The notes beneath the pieces are model-generated. The model had not been told where the DNA came from. It saw only the letters and a list, made by a program, of their open reading frames with translations, and did no database searches. From Shinella daejeonensis (lineage in GTDB: Bacteria; Pseudomonadota; Alphaproteobacteria; Rhizobiales; Rhizobiaceae): 64,000 bases of DNA. Below, in pieces: positions 34,950 through 44,454 of the stretch. Where the stretch lies: contig NZ_JAHWXY010000001.1 of the NCBI RefSeq assembly GCF_024281235.1, positions 434,001 through 498,000 on the forward strand, given 5' to 3'. A program made the position numbers and the translations under genes. Positions within the stretch are counted from its first letter, which is position 1. The number at the start of each line of letters is the position of its first letter.

Positions 34950-35981
34950 ATGCCGCCCTTGCTCCAGTGGTTGTGCCTGGCGGCGCTGTCGATCGTCACG
35001 ACCCTTCCGCTCGAACTGGCCGGTTTTCCCGCCGCCCTGCTGATGGGGCCGATGGCCGCAGGTATCGTCGCCGCACTCTCCGGCAGCACGATCCGCCTGC
35101 CGCCGGCCTTCTTCTTCCTCGTGCAGGTGGTGCTCGCCCTGATGATCGCCGCCACGGTCTCGCGGGATTTCATCGGCACCTTCGTCGACAACTGGCCGGT
35201 CATGCTCTTCGTCGTCCTGTCGGTCATCGCCGTCAGCACGGTGAGCGGCTGGTCCATCGCCCGCACCGGCATCCTCCCCGGCACGACCGCCATATGGGGA
35301 TCTTCGGCCGGCGCCGCCGCGACAATGATGATCATGGCCGAGGCCTATGGCGCAGACGCCCGTCTCGTCGCCTTCATGCAGTATCTCCGCGTCATCTTCG
35401 TCGCGAGCCTCGCAACGCTCGTCGCGCATTTCGGCGGCCACGCCGCCGGCATCGCCGCGCCGCAGGACTGGTTCGCACCCGCCCCTGTGCTGCCGCTCGT
35501 CGCCATGCTCGCCGGCGGGATCGCCGTCGCGCTGATCGCCCGGCGGCTGCGCCTTCCGGCCAGCGCCTTCCTCGCCCCCTTCGCCGTCGCCTCGGCATTG
35601 AACCTTTCCGGCGCGATCACGATCGAGCTGCCGCCGTGGCTGCTTGCGGCCGCCTTCACCCTGCTCGGCTGGAACATCGGCCTCGGCTTCACCCGCGCCA
35701 TCCTCGCACACGCGCGCCGGGCGCTCTTTCCCACCGTCCTTTCCATCGTCGTGCTGATTTCCTGTTCGGGCCTGCTCGCCGGCCTGCTCATCTGGCTGCT
35801 CGACGTCGATCCGCTGACGGCCTATCTCGCCACCAGCCCGGGCGGACTGGATTCCATCGCCATCATCGCCGCCAGCAGCACCGTCGACGTGGCCTTCGTC
35901 ATGGCGCTGCAAACGGCGCGGCTGATCCTGGTCACGCTGTTCGGCCCGGCGCTGGCCCGCTTCGTCGCCGACCGGGCATGA
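34950..35981 (+). CDS. AbrB-family membrane transporter
   Basis: A 343-residue integral membrane protein with about nine to ten hydrophobic segments forming two repeats. Each repeat contains a Gly/Ser-rich re-entrant stretch ([20 protein letters not shown] and [18 protein letters not shown]). This is the AbrB ('ammonia monooxygenase' misnamed) transporter family, with unknown substrate. ATG 34950 is taken because the upstream in-frame sequence is not membrane-like, but no good ribosome site is present and a start up to 60 codons earlier cannot be excluded. Confidence 0.82.
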   Translation: MPPLLQWLCLAALSIVTTLPLELAGFPAALLMGPMAAGIVAALSGSTIRLPPAFFFLVQVVLALMIAATVSRDFIGTFVDNWPVMLFVVLSVIAVSTVSGWSIARTGILPGTTAIWGSSAGAAATMMIMAEAYGADARLVAFMQYLRVIFVASLATLVAHFGGHAAGIAAPQDWFAPAPVLPLVAMLAGGIAVALIARRLRLPASAFLAPFAVASALNLSGAITIELPPWLLAAAFTLLGWNIGLGFTRAILAHARRALFPTVLSIVVLISCSGLLAGLLIWLLDVDPLTAYLATSPGGLDSIAIIAASSTVDVAFVMALQTARLILVTLFGPALARFVADRA

Positions 35982-36015
35982 TGAACGCGGCCTGCCGTCC
36001 TTGCCGGAACTACGC

Positions 36016-36609
36016 CTAGCGCAGCATAGGCCAGAGGCTGGCGACCAGCAGCAGCGCCATCGAGATATTGAACCATTTCAGCCGCACCGGATGCGACAGC
36101 CACTGGCGAAGAGCCGATCCGAAACCGGCCCAGGTGGAGACGCTCGGAAAGTTGACGATGGCGAAGGCCAATCCGACGATCATCACGCTCGCCGCATAAT
36201 TCTGCGCGTTCGTATAGGTCGCCATGGCCGTGACCGCCATGATCCAGGCCTTGGGATTGACCCACTGAAAGGCGGCCGCCTCGAGAAAGCGCATCGGCCG
36301 CGCCCCGGCCTTGCCCTCGTCGAGGCTGCGCGACGTACCGATCTTCCAGGCGATCCACAGGAGATAGCCGCCACCGGCGAATTTCAGCGCGGTATAGAAA
36401 AGCGGCACCGTCTCCAGCAGCGCGCCGAGCCCGAAGCCGACGGCGAGCAAAAGAACGAGAAAGCCGACGCCGATGCCGCACATATGCGGGATCGTCCGGA
36501 GGAAGCCGAAATTCACGCCCGAGGCGAACAGCATCATGTTGTTCGGGCCGGGCGTAACGGAGGTCGTGAAGGCGAAAACGAGAAGCGCCAGGAAGATTTC
36601 GGTCTGCAT
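36016..36609 (-). CDS. LysE-family amino acid exporter
   Basis: A 197-residue protein with six membrane segments. The family signature [20 protein letters not shown] is at the N-terminus and [20 protein letters not shown] is in the middle. LysE/RhtB proteins export amino acids or homoserine lactone-like compounds using the proton gradient. The cargo is unknown. It diverges from the aldo/keto reductase gene (123-bp gap). Confidence 0.9.
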   Translation of the reverse strand: MQTEIFLALLVFAFTTSVTPGPNNMMLFASGVNFGFLRTIPHMCGIGVGFLVLLLAVGFGLGALLETVPLFYTALKFAGGGYLLWIAWKIGTSRSLDEGKAGARPMRFLEAAAFQWVNPKAWIMAVTAMATYTNAQNYAASVMIVGLAFAIVNFPSVSTWAGFGSALRQWLSHPVRLKWFNISMALLLVASLWPMLR

Positions 36610-36732
36610 ACGATCACTGCATTTCTGTTAATCTTGCGCATTGATAGTCGACCCTCTTGGAACGACCAGCGAATTCTTGTCATAAGTACCATTCGATACC
36701 GTGATGCGTATCGTCAGGATATGGAGTGCGAC

Positions 36733-37578
36733 ATGAAGGCTGAACTTCCGGCTGTCACCCTGCCCGGCGGGCGGCAGGTCCCCGCCCTGGGCCTCGGCAC
36801 CTGGCACATGGGCGAACGCCGCGCCTCGGCCGCCGACGAGGTAGCCAGCCTGCGGACGGGTCTCGACCTCGGCATGACGGTGATCGACACGGCGGAAATG
36901 TATGCCGATGGCGGCGCGGAGATCGTCACCGGCGAGGCCATCGACGGCCGCCGCGACGAGGTCTTCGTCGTCAGCAAGGTCCTTCCCTCCAACGCCAGCC
37001 GCCGGGGGACGATCGCCGCCTGCGAGGCGAGCCTGCAACGCCTTCGCACCGACCGGATCGACCTTTACCTTCTGCACTGGCGCGGACATCATCCGCTCGC
37101 CGAAACCGTCGCGGCCTTCGAAACGCTGAAGCAACAGGGAAAGATCCGGGGCTGGGGCGTCTCGAATTTCGATCAGGACGACATGGAGGAACTGCTCGAG
37201 GTAGCCGAGCCGGCGCGGCCCGCCGCCAATCAGGTGCTCTACAACCTCGCACGGCGCGGGATCGAATTCGATCTTCTGCGCTGGAGCCAGGTGCAGGGCA
37301 TTCCGCTGATGGCCTATTCGCCGCTTGATGAGGGCCGCCTCGTCGGCCACCCGGTTCTGGCGAAGATCGGCCGCCTCCACGATGCCAGCGCCGCGCAGGT
37401 GGCGCTGGCCTTCCTGTTGACGAGACAGGGAACCATCGCCATCCCGAAATCCGGCTCGCCGGAGCGCGTTCGCGAGAATTTCCGCGCGGCGGAAATACGC
37501 CTGACCGCCGAGGATCTGCAACTGCTCGACGAAACCTTTCCCCCGCCGACCCGAAAGCGGCCGCTGGAAATGATCTAG
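36733..37578 (+). CDS. Aldo/keto reductase
   Basis: A 281-residue NADPH-dependent AKR (TIM barrel). The catalytic tetrad is visible: Asp and Tyr in [12 protein letters not shown], Lys in [10 protein letters not shown], His in [10 protein letters not shown]. The cofactor loop [13 protein letters not shown] is near the end. It reduces a small aldehyde or ketone of unknown identity. ATG 36733 has GGAG (36723-36726) at the right distance and is preferred over the upstream ATG 36721. Its stop codon forms the edge of an intergenic repeat. Confidence 0.92.
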   Translation: MKAELPAVTLPGGRQVPALGLGTWHMGERRASAADEVASLRTGLDLGMTVIDTAEMYADGGAEIVTGEAIDGRRDEVFVVSKVLPSNASRRGTIAACEASLQRLRTDRIDLYLLHWRGHHPLAETVAAFETLKQQGKIRGWGVSNFDQDDMEELLEVAEPARPAANQVLYNLARRGIEFDLLRWSQVQGIPLMAYSPLDEGRLVGHPVLAKIGRLHDASAAQVALAFLLTRQGTIAIPKSGSPERVRENFRAAEIRLTAEDLQLLDETFPPPTRKRPLEMI

Positions 37579-37683
37579 AGCATTTCCAGCCGAAGCGAGA
37601 TCGCTTCGGCGTCGGATAATGCGGTAAGAACACAATAGTGGAGCAATCCCGGTGAGCCGGTTTTCAGCGGAATTGCTCCAGTT
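37577..37683. repeat. Rhizobial intergenic repeat, copy 3 (variant)
   Basis: Starts AGAGCATTTCCAG inside the aldo/keto reductase stop codon and shares the outer end with copy 1. It carries an internal stem CCGAAGCGAGATCGCTTCGG and a second dyad TGGAGCAAT...ATTGCTCCA. It fills the gap before the convergent ilvH end and could act as a bidirectional terminator. Confidence 0.6.
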
Positions 37684-37745
37684 CCGAAAGGAAGGGCCTT
37701 TCGAGCCAGCGTTCGCTTCAGGAAAGGCCTGGGGACGGACGAGGA

Positions 37746-38318
37746 CTACATGCCCTGCGGACCCCGATTCATAGCCGCGATACCGGTCCGGCAGACCTCG
37801 GAGAGACCGAGCGGCTTCATGACGGCCACGAACTGGTCGACCTTCGAGGACTTCCCGGTCATTTCGAAGATGAAGTGATCGACGGTGGCGTCCACCACCT
37901 TGGCGTTGAAGGCGTCGGCAAGCCGCAGCGTTTCCGCCCGCATCTCGCCGGAGCCAGACACTTTCACCAGCGCCACCTCGCGCTCGATCGGCCGTTCCTG
38001 TCCCAGCATGCGGGCGCGAACGGTGAGATCGACGACCCGGTGCACCGGCACGATCCGCTCCAGTTGCGACTTGATCTGCTCCAGCACGCCCGGCGTGCCG
38101 CGCGTCACGATGGTGATGCGCGACAGATGCGCCTCATGTTCCGTCTCCGACACCGTGAGGCTTTCGATATTGTAGCCGCGGCCGGAGAAGAGGCCGATGA
38201 CGCGGGCAAGGACGCCCGGCTCGTTGTCGACGAGGATGGAAAGCGTATGACTTTCCGCGACCTGCGTTTCATGGGCGATGAAATAGGCCGAGCCCGTGGG
38301 CTGTAGATGTGCGTTCAT
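37746..38318 (-). CDS. ilvH: Acetolactate synthase small (regulatory) subunit
   Basis: A 190-residue ACT-domain subunit that confers valine feedback on acetolactate synthase. The N-terminal ACT domain is LSILVDNEPGVLARVIGLFS, followed by GRGYNIESLTVSETE. The C-terminal domain is VVDATVDHFIFEMTGKSSKV. ATG 38318 has AAGGTAGAAACC upstream. It lies 19 bp after the large-subunit gene and belongs to the same attenuated transcript. Confidence 0.96.
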   Translation of the reverse strand: MNAHLQPTGSAYFIAHETQVAESHTLSILVDNEPGVLARVIGLFSGRGYNIESLTVSETEHEAHLSRITIVTRGTPGVLEQIKSQLERIVPVHRVVDLTVRARMLGQERPIEREVALVKVSGSGEMRAETLRLADAFNAKVVDATVDHFIFEMTGKSSKVDQFVAVMKPLGLSEVCRTGIAAMNRGPQGM

Positions 38319-38337
38319 TTCGGTTTCTACCTTTTCA

Positions 38338-40116
38338 TCAAACGAGCTGGCGGCCCTTGGCGTCGATCGCATTGGCGACCGCCTCATCCGTGGCCTCGTC
38401 GGGCAGCAGCATTTCGTTATGCGCCTTGCCCGAGGGGATCATCGGGAAGCAGTTGGCGAGGTTCGCCACACGGCAATCGAAGATCACCGGCCGCCGGACG
38501 TCGATCATTTCCTGGATCGCCCCGTCGAGATCGCCGGGCTTGTCGCAGGCGATGCCGACGCCGCCGTAGGCTTCCGCGAGCTTGACGAAATCCGGCATCG
38601 CCTCCGTATAGGAGTTCGACAGGCGGTTGCCGTGCAGGAGCTGCTGCCACTGGCGCACCATGCCCATGTACTGGTTGTTCAGGATGAAGATCTTGACCGG
38701 CAGGTCATATTGTACGGCGCAGCTCATTTCCTGGATGCACATCTGGATCGAGGCGTCGCCGGCAATATCGATGACCAGACTGTCGCGATGGGCGACCTGT
38801 ACGCCGATGGCCGCCGGAAAGCCGTAGCCCATGGTCCCGAGGCCGCCCGAGGTCATCCAGCGGTTGGGCTGCTCGAAGCCGTAGAACTGCGCCGCCCACA
38901 TCTGATGCTGCCCGACTTCGGTCGTGATGTAGGTGTCGCGGTTCTTGGTCAGTTCATAGAGCCGCTGGATCGCATATTGCGGCATGATGACGTCGTCGCT
39001 CGGCTTGTAGGCGAAGGAATTGCGGGCGCGCCACCGGGCGATGGAGGTCCACCACGCGTCCATGCCGGACTTGTCGAAATCCTTCGCCGCCGCGCGCCAC
39101 TGTCGCACGATATCCTCCAGCACCGCGCCGACATCGCCGACGATCGGAATATCGACATGGACGTTCTTGTTGATGGAGGACGGATCGATATCGATATGGA
39201 TCTTCTTCGAATTCGGCGAAAAGGCGTTGAGGCGGCCGGTGATGCGATCATCGAACCGCGCGCCGATACAGACCATGACGTCGCAATCGTGCATCGCCAT
39301 GTTGGCCTCGTAGGAGCCGTGCATGCCGAGCATGCCGAGCCAGCTCTTGCCGGAGGCGGGATAAGCCCCCAGTCCCATCAGCGTCGAGGTGATCGGAAAG
39401 CCGGTGATTTCCACCAGTTCGCGCAGCAGCCGCGCGGCCTCCGGACCGGAATTGACGACGCCGCCGCCGGAGTAGATGACCGGCCGGCGGGCTGTCTTCA
39501 TCAAGCTGATGGCGGCGGCGATCTGGTTCGCGTCGCCCTGGACCTTCGGCTGATAGCTCTTCTGGATCGGCGCTGCCGAGGGCGGCGTATAGGTACCGGT
39601 GGCGAACTGCACGTCCTTCGGAATATCGACGACGACGGGGCCGGGCCGGCCGCTCTGCGCGATGCGGAACGCCTCGTGGATGACACGGGCGAGATCGTTG
39701 ACGTCCTTCACCAGCCAGTTGTGCTTGGTGCAGGGGCGCGTGATGCCGACCGTGTCGCACTCCTGGAAGGCGTCGGAGCCGATGAGCGTGGTCGGAACCT
39801 GACCGGTGATGCAGACGAGCGGGATCGAATCCATCAGCGCGTCCTGAAGCGGCGTCACCGCATTGGTTGCGCCGGGACCGGACGTGACGAGCATGACGCC
39901 GACCTTGCCGGTGGAACGCGCGTAGCCTTCGGCCATATGGCCGGCGCCCTGCTCGTGGCGCACGAGGATATGCTCGATGTCGTCCTGCTGGAAGATCTCG
40001 TCATAGATCGGCAGGACGGCGCCGCCCGGATAGCCGAAGATATGCTTGACGCCGTTGTCCTTCAGGGCCTGGAGAACGATCTCGGCGCCTGTCATCTGGT
40101 TTTCTGTTCCGCTCAT
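38338..40116 (-). CDS. ilvI: Acetolactate synthase large subunit
   Basis: A 592-residue ThDP- and FAD-dependent catalytic subunit that makes acetolactate or acetohydroxybutyrate, the first committed step of branched-chain amino acid synthesis. The catalytic Glu region contains HIFGYPGGAVLPIYDEIFQ. VMLVTSGPGATNAVTPLQDA and the ThDP motif GDASIQMCIQEMSCAVQYD follow. Codons from ATG 40116 follow a leader of about 180 bases with a peptide-coupled attenuator. Its partner ilvH lies directly downstream. The gene could equally be called ilvB. Confidence 0.97.
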   Translation of the reverse strand: MSGTENQMTGAEIVLQALKDNGVKHIFGYPGGAVLPIYDEIFQQDDIEHILVRHEQGAGHMAEGYARSTGKVGVMLVTSGPGATNAVTPLQDALMDSIPLVCITGQVPTTLIGSDAFQECDTVGITRPCTKHNWLVKDVNDLARVIHEAFRIAQSGRPGPVVVDIPKDVQFATGTYTPPSAAPIQKSYQPKVQGDANQIAAAISLMKTARRPVIYSGGGVVNSGPEAARLLRELVEITGFPITSTLMGLGAYPASGKSWLGMLGMHGSYEANMAMHDCDVMVCIGARFDDRITGRLNAFSPNSKKIHIDIDPSSINKNVHVDIPIVGDVGAVLEDIVRQWRAAAKDFDKSGMDAWWTSIARWRARNSFAYKPSDDVIMPQYAIQRLYELTKNRDTYITTEVGQHQMWAAQFYGFEQPNRWMTSGGLGTMGYGFPAAIGVQVAHRDSLVIDIAGDASIQMCIQEMSCAVQYDLPVKIFILNNQYMGMVRQWQQLLHGNRLSNSYTEAMPDFVKLAEAYGGVGIACDKPGDLDGAIQEMIDVRRPVIFDCRVANLANCFPMIPSGKAHNEMLLPDEATDEAVANAIDAKGRQLV

Positions 40117-40176
40117 CGGATGTTTCCGTCCGTCTCTTTCAGGTATTTCCGGTGTGATTAACGAATATCAGGGCAT

Positions 40177-40200
40177 AAAAAAAGGCCCCCTGGGGAGCCT
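40177..40200 (-). terminator. ilvIH attenuator terminator
   Basis: On the minus strand AGGCTCC-CCAG-GGGGCCT is followed by seven T residues (one G-T pair in the stem). It lies in the leader, between the leader peptide and ilvI, so transcription can stop here before the structural genes. Confidence 0.9.
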
Positions 40201-40206
40201 GCTTAC

Positions 40207-40255
40207 CGCGCATGGGAGCTTTCGCCGGGTGGTTACACCACCCTGCCCATGCGCG
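40207..40255 (-). promoter_or_regulatory. ilvIH leader pause/antitermination hairpins
   Basis: An outer 10-bp perfect stem (CGCGCATGGG with CCCATGCGCG) encloses an inner 6-bp stem (GGGTGG/CCACCC). The structures overlap the 3' half of the leader peptide, so ribosome position decides which can form. Confidence 0.75.
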
Positions 40256-40292
40256 TTCCCACCACGAGAATGAATGCGACGTGATTATTCAT
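40233..40292 (-). CDS. ilvIH attenuation leader peptide
   Basis: A 19-codon frame, MNNHVAFILVVGTRMGRVV, with the control codons Ile-Leu-Val-Val in the middle and Val-Val just before the stop. Stalling for scarce branched-chain aminoacyl-tRNA would expose the antiterminator, as in enterobacterial ilv operons. The ATG lies only a few bases after the predicted transcription start and has no ribosome site, so translation is probably leaderless or nearly so. Confidence 0.85.
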   Translation of the reverse strand: MNNHVAFILVVGTRMGRVV

Positions 40293-40300
40293 GGCGTGAA

Positions 40301-40329
40301 TTGTTAGACACAAAGTTCCCTCCCGTCAA
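40301..40329 (-). promoter_or_regulatory. ilvIH promoter (TTGACG - 17 bp - TAACAA)
   Basis: A housekeeping-type promoter on the minus strand with -35 TTGACG (40324-40329), a 17-bp spacer and -10 TAACAA (40301-40306). It would start RNA about 5-10 bases upstream of the leader-peptide ATG. Confidence 0.7.
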
Positions 40330-40449
40330 CGCCTGCCATGCGGGTTTCGGGGCGGCTTCACGCGGCCGCCGTCCGGACGCCGTATTTCCACCGCCTGCGC
40401 AAGACGTTGTTAAGCGGGAGACGTTAGACTGGGCAGTTAACGGCAGGGA

Positions 40450-42492
40450 GTGGACCTTTTGCTGAACGATGAGCTGAAAAACGCGCTTGCCGCCGGCGAG
40501 CAGGAACGCCGCAACGACGATGGGCGCGGCAACCGCCTGCTCGGCCGGGTCGTATCCTGCAACGGCTCGCGCGCGACGATCAGCGCCATCGCGGAAGCCG
40601 GCAGCACGACGCTGACCGAACTCTGGTCCGTCGGCCGCCTGATCTCCATTTCCGTCGGCGCCAAGCGCATCGTCGCTCTGGTCTATGCCATGTCGACCGA
40701 CCAGCAGAGCTGGGCCGAGAACCAGGACACGATCTTCCGCGTCGACGTGGAGCTTCTGGGCGAGGTCAAGGCGGGGCCGGACGGCCGCGAGGAGTTCTTC
40801 GCCGGCGTCACCGATTATCCGCATCTGGGCGCCGTCGCCCACCGCATCCGCGCCTCCGACCTTGCGAAAGTCTACGACACGGGCAAGAGCGACGTCTGCG
40901 CCATCGGCAAGCTGACGCAGGACGAGCGGCTGGACGCGACGATCCATGTGCCGTCCATGCTGGAAAAGCATTTCGCCATCGTCGGCACCACCGGCGTCGG
41001 AAAGTCAACGGCGGTGACGCTGCTGTTGCACAAGGCGATCCAGGCCGATCCGAACCTGCGCGTCCTGATCCTCGATCCGCACAACGAATTCGCGGCCGCC
41101 TTCGGCGATCTCGCCGTCGTCATCGACACGGAGACGCTCGACCTGCCTTTCTGGCTGTTCAGGCTGGAGGAATTCAGCGAGGTGATCTTCCGCAGCCGCC
41201 CGCCGGTGCCGGAGGAAATGGATATCCTGCGCGATCTCATTCCCGAGGCCCGCCGCGCCTTTCGCGGCTCGGGCGAAGGCGGCCTGATGCGGCGGTCCAG
41301 CGAGAAAAGCTCGATCACCGCCGATACCCCCGTCCCGTTCCGCATCGCCGACCTGCTCGCCCTCGTCGACGAGCGCCTCGGTCGCCTGGAGGGGCGGGCG
41401 GAGAAGCCGCATCTGCGGTCGCTCAAGGTTCGCATCATGTCGGCGATCAACGACCCACGCTATCGCTTCATGTTCTCCTCAAACACGATCACCGACACGA
41501 TCCTCGACACCATCGCCCGCATCTTCCGCATACCCGGCGACGGCAAGCCGGTCGCCACCTTCCAGCTTTCCGGCATCCCGTCCGAAGTGGTCAACTCCGT
41601 CGCCTCGGTCCTGTGCCGCATGGCCTTCGAGATCGGCCTGTGGAGCAATGGCGGCGTGCATATGCTGGTGGTCTGCGAGGAAGCGCACCGCTACGTGCCG
41701 GCGGACGCCAAGCTCGGCTTCCTGCCGACGCGGCAGGCGATCGCCCGCATCGCCAAGGAAGGGCGCAAATACGGCGTTTCGCTCGGCATCGTCACGCAGC
41801 GTCCCGGCGAACTCGACCCGACGATCCTGTCCCAGTGCTCGACCGTCTTCGCAATGCGCCTCGCCAACGATCACGATCAGGACATCATCCGCTCGGCGAT
41901 CCCGGATTCCTCGACCTCGACCACGAGCTTCATTTCCTCCATCGGCAACGGCGAGGCCATCGCCTTCGGCGAGGCGGTGGCGGTTCCCATGCGCATGCGC
42001 TTTTCGCGGGTGGATCGCGCCCGCCTGCCCAAAGCCAACGGCGCCGTCCCCCACACGGGCGAGGAAAGCCCGAACACCCTCGATCTGCGGGCGGTGGTGG
42101 CGCGCATGCGCGCGGTCAGCGGCCCGGATATTTCCGGCTTCCAGAATACCTATTCTGCGGCTCAGGCGCACAATACGGTGCCGGCCGGCTTCGAGGATAT
42201 CCCCTATGAGGACGAGGAAGATTACGTCCCGCCGTCCCGTCCCGCTTCGTCGCCGGCCGGCACTGCTCCGGCCGGAACTCAGCCAGCCCCGGCGGCTCCG
42301 GCCTCGGAACCCTATCGCGCGGACATGCTGCCCGGATCCGGCAGCCTTTACGATGCGCCGCCGCCGCCACGGCCCGAACCCGCCAGGCAGTTTCCCGAGC
42401 CGCCGCCGCTCGACACCGCCGAGCGCCGCCGCGATCCCTCGATCCGCGAACAGCTTCTGAAAAAGCCCCTCAGCAGCCTGATCAGGCGATAA
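40450..42492 (+). CDS. HerA-like ATP-binding protein (DUF87)
   Basis: A 680-residue FtsK/HerA-superfamily ATPase. An N-terminal beta-barrel (HAS-like; residues about 25-105) precedes Walker A AIVGTTGVGKSTAV (about 178-190). LILDPHNEFAAAFGD, Walker B LVVCEEAHRYVPAD (about 405) and SQCSTVFAMRLANDHDQDII follow. The last 130 residues are Pro/Ala-rich and likely disordered. HerA proteins translocate DNA ends together with the nuclease NurA, but no nurA is nearby. The start is GTG 40450 or TTG 40459; the latter is better spaced from GCAGGGAG. Confidence 0.9.
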   Translation: MDLLLNDELKNALAAGEQERRNDDGRGNRLLGRVVSCNGSRATISAIAEAGSTTLTELWSVGRLISISVGAKRIVALVYAMSTDQQSWAENQDTIFRVDVELLGEVKAGPDGREEFFAGVTDYPHLGAVAHRIRASDLAKVYDTGKSDVCAIGKLTQDERLDATIHVPSMLEKHFAIVGTTGVGKSTAVTLLLHKAIQADPNLRVLILDPHNEFAAAFGDLAVVIDTETLDLPFWLFRLEEFSEVIFRSRPPVPEEMDILRDLIPEARRAFRGSGEGGLMRRSSEKSSITADTPVPFRIADLLALVDERLGRLEGRAEKPHLRSLKVRIMSAINDPRYRFMFSSNTITDTILDTIARIFRIPGDGKPVATFQLSGIPSEVVNSVASVLCRMAFEIGLWSNGGVHMLVVCEEAHRYVPADAKLGFLPTRQAIARIAKEGRKYGVSLGIVTQRPGELDPTILSQCSTVFAMRLANDHDQDIIRSAIPDSSTSTTSFISSIGNGEAIAFGEAVAVPMRMRFSRVDRARLPKANGAVPHTGEESPNTLDLRAVVARMRAVSGPDISGFQNTYSAAQAHNTVPAGFEDIPYEDEEDYVPPSRPASSPAGTAPAGTQPAPAAPASEPYRADMLPGSGSLYDAPPPPRPEPARQFPEPPPLDTAERRRDPSIREQLLKKPLSSLIRR

Positions 42493-42525
42493 ACCCGCGC
42501 GGTCCGTCCCGCCTGCCGAAATGCG

Positions 42526-43437
42526 TCAGGGGACGAAATCGGCGTGCGGATCGATGCGCCGCCAGCTTGCATCCAGCTGATTGCGGAACCATGTCATCTG
42601 CCGCTTGGCATATTGGCGCGTGGCGGCAGCACTCCGCTCGGCGACTTCGGCTTCCGTCATCGCGCCGCGCAGCATTGCCGCAATCTGCGGGACGCCGATC
42701 GCCTTCATCGCCGGCATATCCGGCGGCAGATGAAGCGACAGGAGCGCCCTCACCTCCTCGACCGCGCCCGAGCGCAGCATCTGCCCGAAGCGCCGGTCGA
42801 TCCGCCGCGCGAGAACATCCCGCTCCGGCTGCACGACAAGCTTCAGCGCCCGTTCCGGATCGATCACCGCCGCCCCGCCCGCCGTCTGGAACGCGCCGAT
42901 GCCCCGCCCGGTCGCCTCGAATATCTCCAGCGCCCGCACGATCCGCTGCCCGTCGCCCGGATTGAGCCGGGCCGCGGTCGCGGGGTCGCAGGCGGCAAGC
43001 GCCCGGTGAAGCGCCGGCGCGCCCTCGGCGGCAAGACGCGCGCGCAACGCCTCGCGCACGGCCGGGGGAATGGCCGGCATCTGCGAAAGCCCGCCGGCAA
43101 GCGCGCGGAAATAGAGGCCCGTGCCCCCCACGAAGACCGGCAAGCGCCGCAACCGCCGCAGCACCGCCACCAGAGCGGCGCTCTCGCGCAGCCAGTCGCC
43201 CGTCGAATAGGCGACGCTCGCCGGCACATGTCCGTAAAGCCGGTGATCCACCTGCCCCATATCCGCCGGCTGCGGCCGGGCCGTCAGGACGGAAAGCGTG
43301 TCATAGACCTGCATGCTGTCGGCGTTGATCACCACGCCGTCATGCGCTTCGGCCAGCCGCAGGGCGAGCGCGGACTTGCCGCTCGCCGTCGGCCCGGTTA
43401 TCAGGATCGCGCCCCGTTCTCGATCAAGGTCCTTCAT
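42526..43437 (-). CDS. miaA: tRNA dimethylallyltransferase
   Basis: A 303-residue enzyme that adds the isopentenyl group to A37 of tRNAs reading UNN codons. The P-loop is LITGPTASGKSALALRLAEA. The DSMQVY motif, FVGGTGLYFRAL and RQYAKRQMTWFRNQ (tRNA-binding) follow. Its ATG (43437, or 43440) lies within the serB start codon region, so the two genes diverge from overlapping starts. This head-to-head serB/miaA arrangement is seen in other rhizobia. Confidence 0.95.
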   Translation of the reverse strand: MKDLDRERGAILITGPTASGKSALALRLAEAHDGVVINADSMQVYDTLSVLTARPQPADMGQVDHRLYGHVPASVAYSTGDWLRESAALVAVLRRLRRLPVFVGGTGLYFRALAGGLSQMPAIPPAVREALRARLAAEGAPALHRALAACDPATAARLNPGDGQRIVRALEIFEATGRGIGAFQTAGGAAVIDPERALKLVVQPERDVLARRIDRRFGQMLRSGAVEEVRALLSLHLPPDMPAMKAIGVPQIAAMLRGAMTEAEVAERSAAATRQYAKRQMTWFRNQLDASWRRIDPHADFVP

Positions 43438-43438
43438 C

Positions 43439-44332
43439 ATGGCTTTCGTTGCCACGCTTATCGCCAATCCGTCAAACCCTGTTCTTGTCCCCGCCCTTGC
43501 CGAGGCGGCCGCCGAACGGGTGAAAGCCTCCGGGCTTTACTGGCTCGCCGATGGCGTGGCCTGCGACATCGCGCTTCGCGACGGCGACGACCCCGGCGCC
43601 GCCGGGAACGCCATCCGGGCGATCCTCGGCGATGCGCCGGTCGATCTCGCGGTGCAGGCGGCCGAAACGCGACGCAGGAAACTGCTGATCGCCGATATGG
43701 ATTCGACGATGATCGGTCAGGAGTGCATCGACGAACTGGCCGCCGAGGTTGGCCTCAAGGACAGGGTCGCGGCGATCACCGCCCGCGCGATGAACGGCGA
43801 GATCGCCTTCGAGCCCGCCCTTCGCGAACGGGTCGCTCTGCTGAAGGGCCTGCCCGTCCCGGTCATCGACCAGGTGATCGAAAATCGCATCACGCTGACG
43901 CCCGGCGGGCGCGAGCTGATCGCCACGATGAAAGCGAAGGGATATTATACGGCGCTCGTTTCCGGCGGCTTCACCGCCTTTACGAGCCGCATCGGCGCAA
44001 TGCTCGGCTTCGACGAAAATCGCGCCAACACGCTTCTGGAGGCCGATGGGCTGCTGACCGGCACCGTGGCCGAACCGATCCTCGGCAAACAGGCGAAGGT
44101 GGACGCGCTGATCGAGATTTCCGCCCGCCTCGGCATCGACCCGCAGGAGGCGATGGCCGTCGGCGACGGTGCGAACGATCTCGGCATGCTGCATCTGTCG
44201 GGCGCCGGCGTGGCCCTGCACGCCAAGCCGGCCGTCGCCGCGGAAGCGAAAATCCGCATCGACCACGGCGACCTCACCGCCCTGCTCTACCTGCAAGGCT
44301 ATCGCAAATCCGACTTCGTTTCCCCTTCGTGA
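43439..44332 (+). CDS. serB: Phosphoserine phosphatase
   Basis: A 297-residue HAD-family phosphatase, the last step of serine synthesis. The catalytic DxDST motif is LLIADMDSTMIGQECID (Asp86 and Asp88). Further conserved motifs are YTALVSGGFTAF, LLTGTVAEPILGKQAK and AVGDGANDLGMLHLSG. An N-terminal ACT-like part occupies residues 1-75. ATG 43439, with AAGG upstream, is inside the miaA 5' end. Confidence 0.96.
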   Translation: MAFVATLIANPSNPVLVPALAEAAAERVKASGLYWLADGVACDIALRDGDDPGAAGNAIRAILGDAPVDLAVQAAETRRRKLLIADMDSTMIGQECIDELAAEVGLKDRVAAITARAMNGEIAFEPALRERVALLKGLPVPVIDQVIENRITLTPGGRELIATMKAKGYYTALVSGGFTAFTSRIGAMLGFDENRANTLLEADGLLTGTVAEPILGKQAKVDALIEISARLGIDPQEAMAVGDGANDLGMLHLSGAGVALHAKPAVAAEAKIRIDHGDLTALLYLQGYRKSDFVSPS

Positions 44333-44454
44333 TCCACGCAACGATAAGACAGGGCGGGATGCGGGCAGGAAAAGGCCGCTGAAGCGCTGCTCCAATGGCC
44401 TGAATCAATCTTTCGGCCGCGATCCGCAAGCCATTGGCAGGAATAGTCTTTTCC

